From a virus, in the IMG/VR virus record IMGVR_UViG_3300022602_000381, positions 1 through 25,581 of that record: a stretch of 25,581 nucleotides of DNA. One strand, 5' to 3'. Below, one piece after another: positions 8,153 through 15,121 of the stretch (the stretch's first letter is position 1; each line of letters begins with the position of its first letter). Under the pieces are notes generated by a model that saw nothing but the letters and a program-made list of their open reading frames with translations, was not told where the DNA came from and did not search any database. A program made the position numbers and the translations under genes.

Positions 8153-8431
8153 ATGCAACGCTACGCAATTATCAAAAATGGAATTGTTGAGAATGTCATT
8201 GAGTATGAAAATGCTCCATCACAACCTATTCCGGGTTTTTCTAGTGAGTACATTGCCATTGCCGATGACACTTCAAGTATTGGCTGGACGTATGCCAACG
8301 GTGTGTTTACAAATCCAAATCCAAACCCACCTGCGCCACCGGCTCCTGCTCCACAACCGACACTTGCGGAATTACAAGCGCAGTTGGCCGCATTAACCGC
8401 ACAGATCAACTCATTGGCGGGGGCTAAGTAA
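8153..8431 (+). CDS. Small tail-fibre partner protein, possible assembly chaperone (92 aa)
   Basis: The N-terminal half (MQRYAIIKNGIVENVIEYE, then SSIGWTYANGVFTNP) matches the style of many small proteins coded next to phage fibres: a short beta unit, often related to tail-fibre assembly proteins, with a G-WTY-NG-F pattern. A Pro-rich hinge (residues ~58-70) then leads to a short heptad-like helix (LAELQAQLAALTAQINSLAG) that could trimerise or bind a fibre. Its stop overlaps the next ATG (TAATG). I infer a fibre chaperone or fibre-bound accessory role. There is no catalytic motif. Confidence 0.6.
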   Translation: MQRYAIIKNGIVENVIEYENAPSQPIPGFSSEYIAIADDTSSIGWTYANGVFTNPNPNPPAPPAPAPQPTLAELQAQLAALTAQINSLAGAK

Positions 8432-9486
8432 TGACCGCTACACTTCAAACCACCAACATCCAAAACGCTACCTCCTCCACGACCAATCTTGCATTGGATA
8501 CGTCAGGCAACGTGACTGTCGGCAGCAGTCTGACGGCTGCGAACAACATCACGGCCACATCTGGCACGGTGGTGATGGCGTCTTCGTTTTTGCGTAATCG
8601 CATCATCAATGGTGGTATGCAGATTTGGCAGCGTGGGACATCGTTTTCATCAGGCTACACGGCAGACCGTTGGTTTATTGGTTATGGAACAAGCCCAACA
8701 TTTTCTCAATCTACCGACGTTCCTTCTACTGGCGGGTTTCAATACTCTATGTCGGTCAGCGGAAGTGGACAACCTACCTTGGCTCAACGCATTGAATCGT
8801 TGAATTGCAAAGATTTGGGCGGTGCAACCGTTACCATTAGTTTTTGGGCAAAATTAACGTCTGGCTCAGGAAACCTTTATGCGTTTCTTGTTTATCCGTC
8901 TGCGGCAGATAATTATACGACTACCACAACAAGTTCTAATTACAGTTTCACGCCAACATCTTCGTGGGCTTATTACACTATTACGATCCCAAGCATTTCA
9001 TCCAATGCTGTAAATGGCCTTGGTCTTAGCATTACATCTGTTTCAACTTCATCAATTACATTCCTTATCACCGGCGTCCAACTTGAAGTCGGCTCCGTCG
9101 CCACACCGTTTGAACGGCGGCAGTATGGGCAAGAGTTGGCGTTGTCTCAGCGGTATTATGAAAAGACTTATGACATAACCACAGCGCCGGGAACGGTAAC
9201 AAACAATGGCATTTTGTCTATGATGTCATTTGCTTCAAAAACAATTAGAACGGTATGGAAATTTGCGGTTTCAAAAAGAACCGCTCCAAGCATTACTTTT
9301 TACAATCCTAACAATGGAAGCACAACAAATCCATTTAGAGATTTTGATAGCAGCACAAATTATAATGGCGGAACCGACGCAATTGGGACTGATAACGTAA
9401 CTGCTTCTTGGTATTATGCCGCAGGAGGCGGGAACACAAACGGTGAATGGGGCGGCGTCCATATAACTGCATCGGCGGAGTTATGA
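8431..9486 (+). CDS. Lectin-like tail fibre / receptor-binding protein (351 aa)
   Basis: Residues 1-50 are a fibre-type leader (TTNLALDTSGNVTVGSSL), a pattern that recurs in many phage fibres. Residues ~53-75 carry NRIINGGMQIWQRGTSF followed by ADRW, and residues ~205-235 carry TGVQLEVGSVATPFERR and QELALSQRYY. Together these mark a widespread phage protein with a jelly-roll, carbohydrate-binding-like domain. The remaining ~110 residues form a variable beta domain ending in HITASAEL. The gene overlaps the upstream stop by one base, so it is probably translated by coupling. The central and C-terminal thirds are visibly more AT-rich than the conserved motifs. A receptor-binding role is likely from family style; the sugar or surface target is unknown. 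Confidence 0.75.
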   Translation: MTATLQTTNIQNATSSTTNLALDTSGNVTVGSSLTAANNITATSGTVVMASSFLRNRIINGGMQIWQRGTSFSSGYTADRWFIGYGTSPTFSQSTDVPSTGGFQYSMSVSGSGQPTLAQRIESLNCKDLGGATVTISFWAKLTSGSGNLYAFLVYPSAADNYTTTTTSSNYSFTPTSSWAYYTITIPSISSNAVNGLGLSITSVSTSSITFLITGVQLEVGSVATPFERRQYGQELALSQRYYEKTYDITTAPGTVTNNGILSMMSFASKTIRTVWKFAVSKRTAPSITFYNPNNGSTTNPFRDFDSSTNYNGGTDAIGTDNVTASWYYAAGGGNTNGEWGGVHITASAEL

Positions 9487-9489
9487 TCC

Positions 9490-9660
9490 ATGTATAGCAA
9501 CGCTCAGTACACAAAAGACACGGCAGGTAATCAAAACGCCATCCGCGTTGACATCAACGGCGTGACCAGTTTCGTGCCTCTTGACCCCGCCAACTCTGAC
9601 TATATCGCACTTATGGCCCTCGTCGCAGAAGGCAAACTTACCATTGGAGCCGCACAATGA
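9490..9660 (+). CDS. Very small fibre-cassette protein (56 aa)
   Basis: This is a 57-codon frame with ATG at 9490, three bases after the previous stop, and TGA at 9658-9660 overlapping the next ATG. The peptide (MYSNAQYTKDTAGNQNAIRV ... FVPLDPANSDYIALMALVAEGKL) follows a pattern seen in small cyanophage- and freshwater-phage-type proteins beside fibre genes: a beta hairpin ending in PLDP, then a short helix. The close fit between two coupled genes and the family-like sequence support it as real despite its size. Function is unknown; a fibre accessory is the best guess. Confidence 0.65.
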   Translation: MYSNAQYTKDTAGNQNAIRVDINGVTSFVPLDPANSDYIALMALVAEGKLTIGAAQ

Positions 9661-11021
9661 CGATCACACTGTCAGGCCAAAATGGCGAAACTTTCCCGAC
9701 GTGGACAACGGCGACGCGACCTGCGACGCCTAACCAAAGTCAAATGGGGTTTAATACAACCACAGGCGCATTGGATGTGTATAATGGTTCGTCATGGACC
9801 AGCATTCCTATGCCGACCAGCCAAGGATCGTCGGGGCAAGCGTTGCTCTCTGGTGGTTCCGGTTCCGCTCCTACATGGGGGTCGGCGGGACTTTCTACTC
9901 AATCTGTTCAAACGGCAAACTTCACCGCTTCAGCAGGTAACATTTATCCTGTAAATACGACATCTGGCGCAATTACTGTTACTCTTCCTGCGTCGCCATC
10001 TACGGGGAATTTTGTAACAATTTTAGATTACGCAGGAACTGCTGCAACAAACAATATTACAATCAGCCCGAACGGAAATAAAATTCAAGGTTCAAGTGGA
10101 AGTGCTGCAATTAATCAATATTATGCAGTAATGAATTTTGTGTATGTTGATTCAACAAGAGGATGGCTTCCTTATGCAAGTTATATTGCTACATCAACTA
10201 ATCAAATTTATTCAGTTTCCTATCTCCTTGTTGCGGGCGGCGGTGGCGGCGGAAGCAGTGGCGGCAACGATGGTTCTGGGGGCGGCGGCGGAGCCGGTGG
10301 GCTTTTAACAGGAAGCACGACTGTAACTGCGGGTAATACTTATAGTTTTGTGGTTGGTAGCGGCGGCAGCGGCGGCAGTGGACAAGGAAATAATTCAACT
10401 GCGTTTGGTTTTACTGCTATTGGTGGCGGCGGAGGTGGATATGGTTCCGGAAGCGGCGGAACGGGCAGTGGCGGAGGTAGCGGCGGATCAGGCGGCGGTG
10501 GCGGCGAAGGTTCAAATGGTAACCCCATTGGTGGTGGATCAGGAACATCTGGTCAGGGTAACAGCGGCGGCCAATCCGGCGGCCCATCAGGTCACGTTGG
10601 CGGAGGCGGCGGTGGCGGCGGCGCTGGTGCTGCCGGTGGTAACGGTGTTTCGGGTAGCGGTGGTGGCAGTGGTGGATCCGGTTCATCATCTTCCATTACA
10701 GGTTCTGCTGTCACTTATGCTGGTGGTGGCGGGGGAGGGGCGGCTGGCGGTGGCGCTGGCGGTGGCGGATCAGGCGGCGGCGGTAATGGTAATAATAACG
10801 GCGGCGGCGGCGCTGGCACAGCCAATACTGGCGGCGGCGGTGGCGGGTCGGGAAGCCCGGTTGGCGGTAGTAACACTGGTGGATCGGGCGGTTCTGGCGT
10901 TGTTATCTTATCGGTTCCAACAACGAACTACTCTGGGATAACAACAGGTTTGCCAACGGTCACAACCTCTGGTAGCAATACAATTATCAAATTTACTTCA
11001 TCAGGAAGTTACATAGCATGA
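9657..11021 (+). CDS. Tail fibre protein with a large glycine-rich adhesin domain (454 aa)
   Basis: Residues 1-50 (TRPATPNQSQMGFNTTTGAL followed by DVYNGSSW) are a standard fibre head repeat. Residues ~80-175 hold a common fibre module (NIYPVNTTSGAITVTLPASP, then a VYVDSTRGWLPY strand). Residues ~185-415 are a long glycine tract, with edge strands SYLLVAGGGGGG at the start and GGSGVVILSVP at the end, matching the glycine-rich adhesin layout. The last ~40 residues (GLPTVTTSGSNTIIKFTSSG) form a small beta cap. The start overlaps the previous stop (ATGA), as does the end with the next gene. The middle module is AT-rich compared with the flanks, which suggests exchange. It is probably a second receptor-binding fibre. 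Confidence 0.75.
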   Translation: MTITLSGQNGETFPTWTTATRPATPNQSQMGFNTTTGALDVYNGSSWTSIPMPTSQGSSGQALLSGGSGSAPTWGSAGLSTQSVQTANFTASAGNIYPVNTTSGAITVTLPASPSTGNFVTILDYAGTAATNNITISPNGNKIQGSSGSAAINQYYAVMNFVYVDSTRGWLPYASYIATSTNQIYSVSYLLVAGGGGGGSSGGNDGSGGGGGAGGLLTGSTTVTAGNTYSFVVGSGGSGGSGQGNNSTAFGFTAIGGGGGGYGSGSGGTGSGGGSGGSGGGGGEGSNGNPIGGGSGTSGQGNSGGQSGGPSGHVGGGGGGGGAGAAGGNGVSGSGGGSGGSGSSSSITGSAVTYAGGGGGGAAGGGAGGGGSGGGGNGNNNGGGGAGTANTGGGGGGSGSPVGGSNTGGSGGSGVVILSVPTTNYSGITTGLPTVTTSGSNTIIKFTSSGSYIA

Positions 11022-11365
11022 GCCATTTTGCCAAAGTTCTTGATGGTAAAGTTGTTCAGGTTATCGTTGCAGAACTTGAGTTCTTTACCCATTTTGTTGA
11101 TTCTTCACCGGGGCAATGGATTCAAACATCATATAATACACGTGGCAATCAGCATCCTGAGGGCCGTCCACTACGCGGCAATTATGCTGGCATTGGCCAT
11201 ACATACGACGCAGCGCATGATGTTTTTTATGCCCCTCAGCCATATCCGTCTTGGACATTAAACCAAACAACATGGCTGTGGGAAGCACCCGTTCCATATC
11301 CTGCCGATGGTAAAATTTATCATTGGGATGAAGCCACAAAGAATTGGGTTGAGGTAACATCATGA
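11018..11365 (+). CDS. Small fibre-cassette protein, cyanophage-type (115 aa)
   Basis: The sequence (SHFAKVLDGKVVQVIVAE, GQWIQTSYNTRGNQHP, RGNYAGIGHTYDAAHDVFY, PYPSWTLN, LWEAPVPYPADGK) follows a pattern I know from uncharacterised proteins in marine cyanophages and related phages, where they also sit among structural genes. It is Trp- and Tyr-rich with short beta strands, and has no signal peptide, membrane segment or catalytic motif. ATGA overlaps link it to both neighbours. Function is not established; a virion or fibre-associated role is inferred from context. Confidence 0.7.
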   Translation: MSHFAKVLDGKVVQVIVAELEFFTHFVDSSPGQWIQTSYNTRGNQHPEGRPLRGNYAGIGHTYDAAHDVFYAPQPYPSWTLNQTTWLWEAPVPYPADGKIYHWDEATKNWVEVTS

Positions 11366-11541
11366 CCTCTCACGACAACAGCAACCTCATGATCGACAGC
11401 GCAATCGCTGCGGGGGCCATGACACTCCCTTGGTGGGCGGAGGTTATGGGGGCTTGGGCAGCGTTTTTCGTAACGCTTGGCTCGCTCGGTTTGTTGATAT
11501 TTAGAATCATGCTTGCCTATCGCGAATGGAAAAGGGGCTAA
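11362..11541 (+). CDS. 59-aa one-TM membrane protein, holin candidate
   Basis: ATG 11362 overlaps the previous stop (ATGA), and TAA is at 11539-11541. The N-terminus is short and polar (MTSHDNSNLMIDSAIAAGAM). One strong hydrophobic span follows (approximately AWAAFFVTLGSLGLLIFRIM, residues 32-51), and the end is basic (YREWKRG). This soluble-start, one-TM, basic-tail plan resembles class II holins such as T7 gp17.5 in length and layout; LPWW before the span is also common in such proteins. It sits in the fibre island about 2.5 kb upstream of the 3-TM holin and endolysin. A holin or anti-holin role is a guess from topology. Confidence 0.55.
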   Translation: MTSHDNSNLMIDSAIAAGAMTLPWWAEVMGAWAAFFVTLGSLGLLIFRIMLAYREWKRG

Positions 11542-11547
11542 CGCAAT

Positions 11548-12360
11548 ATGCCAACCCTCGTCACAAGAGGAGCAGCATCGGCAAAGGCGTTTGGGTTCAC
11601 AAGCGGCTACTCTAACCCTGTGCCTTCGCAGGTTGCCTTTACAACGCCGGGAACATACTCTTGGACCGTTCCGGCCAATGTGCGTTCGGTGTGTGTTGTC
11701 GCGGTCGGCGGTGGCGGTAGTTGCAATCTTCCCGGATACTATGCCGGTGGCGGCGGCGGTCTTGGCTGGAAAAACAATATTCGCGTCGTTCCGGGGCAGT
11801 CTTACACCGTCGTTGTAGGGGCCGGTGGCACAGGCGGTGACGGCGGAAACAGTTATTTCATCAACACGTCAACTGTGTGCGGTTTTGGCGGCAAAGGCGG
11901 CGGAAACGCTTATAACGCAGGTGGCACATACACAGGCGACGGCGGCGGCAACGGTGGCCAAGCGTCCGCAAACGGTCAGCCCAGCTCACCGGCATCAGGT
12001 GGCGGCGCGGGTGGCTACACCGGCAATGGCGGCAATGGCGGTATTGGTTATTCAACGCCCGGTTCAGGCGGTGGCGGCGGCGGCGGGTCTGCCGGTGGTT
12101 CGGATGCTGGTGGCGCTGGTGGTGGCGGTGTCGGCATCTTGGGCCAAGGGTCAAACGGTGCTGCCGGTGGCGCAGGTGGCGGCGGCTCGGGCGGACAAAA
12201 CGGCGGCGCGGGTGGTGACGGAACGCAAGGTTCTGGCGGCGCTTATGGTGGCGGAGCCGGTTCCGGATTAAACGCTAACACAACAGGCGGCGGCGGCGCA
12301 GTGCGTATTCTCTGGGGTAAGGGTCGCGCCTACCCCGCAACGAACACACAGGATTACTGA
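11548..12360 (+). CDS. Glycine-rich tail adhesin-like protein (270 aa)
   Basis: After a short head (MPTLVTRGAASAKAFGFTSG), residues ~30-56 have the edge pattern FTTPGTYSWTVPANV, then SVCVVAVGGGG. Residues ~72-92 have GLGWKNNIRVVPGQSYTVVV, and a long Gly-rich tract with Asn, Ser and Ala follows to ~255. It ends with GGAVRILWGKGRAYPATN, a typical closing strand of this family. The edge-strand plus polyglycine layout is that of phage glycine-rich adhesins. AGGGG lies before the start (11531-11537 region). This is the third protein of this type in the island, and its tract is coded almost wholly by GGC/GGT/GGN runs. Virion adhesin is the likely role. Confidence 0.75.
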   Translation: MPTLVTRGAASAKAFGFTSGYSNPVPSQVAFTTPGTYSWTVPANVRSVCVVAVGGGGSCNLPGYYAGGGGGLGWKNNIRVVPGQSYTVVVGAGGTGGDGGNSYFINTSTVCGFGGKGGGNAYNAGGTYTGDGGGNGGQASANGQPSSPASGGGAGGYTGNGGNGGIGYSTPGSGGGGGGGSAGGSDAGGAGGGGVGILGQGSNGAAGGAGGGGSGGQNGGAGGDGTQGSGGAYGGGAGSGLNANTTGGGGAVRILWGKGRAYPATNTQDY

Positions 12361-12362
12361 TC

Positions 12363-13286
12363 ATGGCTACGACGACGAATTTGGCGCTGAACGAACCCGC
12401 CTATAACAGCACGTCACCGACGTGGGATCAGCCATTGAACAACAACGCAACCATCTTGGATGCGATCTTTGGCAATACGACATCAATCGCCTTGACCAAT
12501 GCAAACGTCACGCTGACTAGCCCGTCATCGTCGGGTGGCGGCAATACGCAAGCCATGCGGATTAAATTCACCGGCGCGATCTCGGCCAACATCATCGTGA
12601 CCGTCCCCGCCATTGGCGGGTTCTGGATTTTTACCAACGCAACATCCGGTGCTTACACGGTAACGATTGCGTCAGCCGGTGGCGCAAACTCCGTCGTCGC
12701 GCCGCAAGGATACAGCGTCTTTTTGTATTCGGATGGCTCGGGCATTTATCCCGCTGACAATGGGTTGCTCAACTCGCTCACCAGTTTGGCTCTGACAGGA
12801 ACGCTTTCGGTCGGCGGCGCATCGACGTTCAATGGCACATCGGTCTTTAACGCGACTGCGACCTTGAGCGGTTCATCGTCCACGCTCGCTGCCGTTTTGC
12901 AAAACGCTGCCGAGCCGGTCACGATTGTGGGCTCTGGCGCATCAAGCACGATCAATTTTGACGTGTTGACGCAATCGATCTTGTTTTATTCGGCGAGCGC
13001 GACCGGCAACTTCACAATCAATGTGCGCGGCAATGGCTCCAATACGTTCAACTCGGTTGTCTCGACCGGTCAAGTTGTCACGATTGCCTTCTTGGCAGCG
13101 CAGGGATCAACGCCATATTACGAGACAACATTCCAGATCGACTCAACGACCGTCACTCCGAAGTGGCAAGGTGGTTCGGCACCGGTATCCGGCAATGCCA
13201 GTGGGATCGATGTCTACACCTACACAATCATCAAGACAGGTTCCGCATCCTATACCGTCTTGGCAGCTCAAACCCAGTACGCGTAA
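12363..13286 (+). CDS. Phage tail fibre-like protein (307 aa)
   Basis: The start MATTTNLALNEPAYNSTSPT and WDQPLNNN, and the end TTVTPKWQGGSAPVSGNASG and IDVYTYTIIKTG, are marks of a widespread fibre family of podo- and siphoviruses. Residues ~135-170 hold a TGTLSVGGASTFNGTSVFNA repeat of the short-fibre type. The rest is beta-rich with few charges. There is no catalytic site. It starts two bases after the previous stop. A short fibre or fibre-base role fits; which part of the tail it joins cannot be told. Confidence 0.7.
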   Translation: MATTTNLALNEPAYNSTSPTWDQPLNNNATILDAIFGNTTSIALTNANVTLTSPSSSGGGNTQAMRIKFTGAISANIIVTVPAIGGFWIFTNATSGAYTVTIASAGGANSVVAPQGYSVFLYSDGSGIYPADNGLLNSLTSLALTGTLSVGGASTFNGTSVFNATATLSGSSSTLAAVLQNAAEPVTIVGSGASSTINFDVLTQSILFYSASATGNFTINVRGNGSNTFNSVVSTGQVVTIAFLAAQGSTPYYETTFQIDSTTVTPKWQGGSAPVSGNASGIDVYTYTIIKTGSASYTVLAAQTQYA

Positions 13287-13289
13287 GCC

Positions 13290-13610
13290 ATGCAATTCAC
13301 TTGGTCGTATCCGCAATTTATCGTGAAGCCGCAAGAAGGCGATTTGCAAAATGTCGTTGTCGGCATCAATTGGGTATGCACCGGCACCGATGGCGCAAAC
13401 ACATCATCTGCATCCGGTTCGGTGAAATTGGGCGACCCTAATCCTGCCGAATTTATCCCGTATCAAGACATCACGCAGGAGATGGCGGCGAGCTGGGTGG
13501 CCTCTTTAATCAGCGTCCCTGGCGTTGAGGCACAGATTGCGGCGCAGATTGCCGCTTTGTCTCCGGCACCGATTCAACCGCAAAATCCACCGTTCTGGGT
13601 AGGTGACTAA
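13290..13610 (+). CDS. Small structural-type protein of unknown function (106 aa)
   Basis: The N-terminal ~60 residues (FTWSYPQFIVKP, QNVVVGINWVCTGTDG) form an Ig-like beta pattern. They are followed by a Pro-Tyr-Asp linker and a helix-rich part (TQEMAASWVASLI, GVEAQIAAQIAALSP). This resembles small uncharacterised phage proteins that sit after fibre genes, in which a V..I.W strand is followed by LTQE..V.W. Its stop overlaps the next ATG (TAATG). I cannot assign a function beyond likely virion accessory. Confidence 0.6.
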   Translation: MQFTWSYPQFIVKPQEGDLQNVVVGINWVCTGTDGANTSSASGSVKLGDPNPAEFIPYQDITQEMAASWVASLISVPGVEAQIAAQIAALSPAPIQPQNPPFWVGD

Positions 13611-14074
13611 TGGACCCGTTTACCGTATTGGCTGGTGCCACTGCTATCTACAACGGGCTGAAGTCTGCCGTCAGTGCAGGCGAAGACGTCGTCGACACCG
13701 CGCATCGAGTTGGCCACTTGATGTCTGAGGTCGCCAAGGTCGTTCAACTTGTGTCGATGCCGCGCAAGAAGAAGGTATTCCAGTCGCAGGCTGAGTTTGA
13801 AGCGCAGGCGATGAAGCTCTATGCCGCCAAAGACAAGGCCAACCAGATGGCGGCAGAGGCGAAGAATATGTTCGTTGCCATACATGGCCTAGCGGCATGG
13901 GACAATGTCCAGCGCAAGGTCATTGAGTTGCGGAAAGAAGCCGCGAGACAGGCTAAGGAAGAGTATGAACAGGCGATGGAAACCCGCCGCGACATGATTA
14001 TGGTTTCAAGCATTGTGGGCGGCCTTTTGGTTGTTATGGGCGGCCTTGGTATCTGGTTGTCATTAACGCACTAA
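13610..14074 (+). CDS. Coiled-coil protein with a C-terminal membrane anchor, lysis-cassette neighbour
   Basis: This 154-aa protein has a short amphipathic N-terminus (MDPFTVLAGATAIYNGLKSA), a basic patch (MPRKKK, residues ~50-55), a long charged helix region (residues ~57-128, Glu/Lys/Ala-rich) and one hydrophobic C-terminal span (SSIVGGLLVVMGGLGIWLSL, ~133-152). It has a DxxTVLA...I.G...G-DV layout that I associate with uncharacterised marine-phage proteins next to holin genes. It is not a classic i-spanin, whose anchor is N-terminal. It directly precedes the 3-TM holin by 12 bases, so a role in lysis or lysis timing is possible but unproven. Confidence 0.6.
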   Translation: MDPFTVLAGATAIYNGLKSAVSAGEDVVDTAHRVGHLMSEVAKVVQLVSMPRKKKVFQSQAEFEAQAMKLYAAKDKANQMAAEAKNMFVAIHGLAAWDNVQRKVIELRKEAARQAKEEYEQAMETRRDMIMVSSIVGGLLVVMGGLGIWLSLTH

Positions 14075-14086
14075 TAGGGGATCAAA

Positions 14087-14617
14087 ATGGACCTTTTGAA
14101 ATCATTCGGCCCACTTATTGGGTCAATTGCACCAACAATTGCGACCGCGCTTGGCGGCCCTGTCGCTGGCATGGCTGTCAAAGCTATCTCGGGCGCTTTG
14201 TTCGGCCACGAGAACGCTTCCGAAGACGACATTATGGCCGCTCTTGCCAATCCTAACGGCGATCAGCTTGCCGCGCTTAAAAAGATCGACGCCGACTTCA
14301 AGGTTCAAATGAAGTCGCTCGACATCGATCTCGAGCGCATCTCTGAGGCTGATCGCGATTCGGCCCGCAATATGGAAATCCAGACACGCGACTGGATTCC
14401 TCGCGTCCTTGCGGTTGGTGTCACGCTCGGGTTCTTTGGCATCGTGGGTTACATTTTGCATTATGGCCTGCCACCGACCGGCGGCGAAGCGCTTCTGATG
14501 TTGATCGGTACGCTTGGCACGGCGTGGACAAGCGTGATGGGGTTCTATTTTGGGTCTTCGGCTGGTTCCAAGCAGAAGACGGATGCTTTGACGGCGGCTC
14601 TCGGCAATGGAAAATAA
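14087..14617 (+). CDS. 3-TM holin of the gene-transfer-agent release type
   Basis: The N-terminus (residues ~5-38, LIGSIAPTIATALGGPVAGM) is a long non-polar Gly/Ala stretch. A charged helix follows (HENASEDDIM to RISEADRDSARNMEIQTRDW). Two clear spans come next, residues ~105-126 and ~134-156, joined by a short LHYGLPPTGGEA loop. SARN...TRDW.P just before the first clear span is characteristic of the GTA 3-TM holin family. AGGGG at 14076-14080 is its ribosome site. It overlaps the endolysin by 11 bases, the usual holin-endolysin coupling. The expected role is forming membrane lesions that let the muramidase reach the wall. Confidence 0.8.
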   Translation: MDLLKSFGPLIGSIAPTIATALGGPVAGMAVKAISGALFGHENASEDDIMAALANPNGDQLAALKKIDADFKVQMKSLDIDLERISEADRDSARNMEIQTRDWIPRVLAVGVTLGFFGIVGYILHYGLPPTGGEALLMLIGTLGTAWTSVMGFYFGSSAGSKQKTDALTAALGNGK

Positions 14618-15119
14618 TTTTGAACAGTGCTTTGCCCTCGTTCTGCGGAATGAAGGTGGCTACGTCGACAACCCGCACGATCCGGGTGGGGCAACTAATC
14701 TCGGCTGCACCAAGGACACTTGGGAGGCGTGGGTCGGCCATCCTGTGACCAAGGACGACATTAGGGCGCTGACGCCCGCCGACGTCATGCCGCTTTACAG
14801 GGCAAAGTATTGGAACCCGATTAAGGGCGACGATCTGCCATACGGAGTGGACTATGCGGTCTTTGATTTTGCCATCAATTCGGGGCCGTCGCGGGCCGCC
14901 AAAACCCTTCAGCAGGTACTCAATGTGGCAGCAGACGGACAAATCGGCCCCGCCACGCTTGCTGCTCTTGAAACGGCAAACCCTCGCGATGTTGCAACGC
15001 AAGTCTGTGACGCCCGATTAGCCTTTTTGCAAAGCCTCCCAACCTATAGTATGTTTGGCGCGGGGTGGTCGCGTCGGGTTCTTGAGGTCGAGACCGAAGC
15101 GTTCAAGATGGTAGGGTAA
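14607..15119 (+). CDS. GH108 N-acetylmuramidase endolysin
   Basis: This 170-aa protein cleaves the glycan backbone of peptidoglycan. Residues 11-30 hold the family signature LVLRNEGGYVDNPHDPGGAT, with E16 the expected catalytic acid. Residues ~40-75 (ALTPADVMPLYRAKYWNP) and ~84-110 (DYAVFDFAINSGPSRAAKTLQ) continue the muramidase fold, and the last third (AADGQIGPATLAAL to SRRVLEVE) matches the C-terminal peptidoglycan-binding part usually paired with it. The length is normal for the family. No signal peptide is seen, so release depends on the holin. The start lies inside the holin gene with only a weak GGCGG upstream, consistent with translational coupling. Confidence 0.9.
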   Translation: MENNFEQCFALVLRNEGGYVDNPHDPGGATNLGCTKDTWEAWVGHPVTKDDIRALTPADVMPLYRAKYWNPIKGDDLPYGVDYAVFDFAINSGPSRAAKTLQQVLNVAADGQIGPATLAALETANPRDVATQVCDARLAFLQSLPTYSMFGAGWSRRVLEVETEAFKMVG

Positions 15120-15121
15120 CC

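Noticed and set aside
10348-10941. 197-aa + strand frame rich in Ala and Val
   Set aside because: It is the glycine tract (GGC/GGT) read in another frame, which gives Ala/Val runs. The same explains 11825-12271.
8431-13286. Diversity-generating retroelement target
   Set aside because: No reverse transcriptase gene and no template/variable repeat pair with adenine-specific changes were seen in the window.
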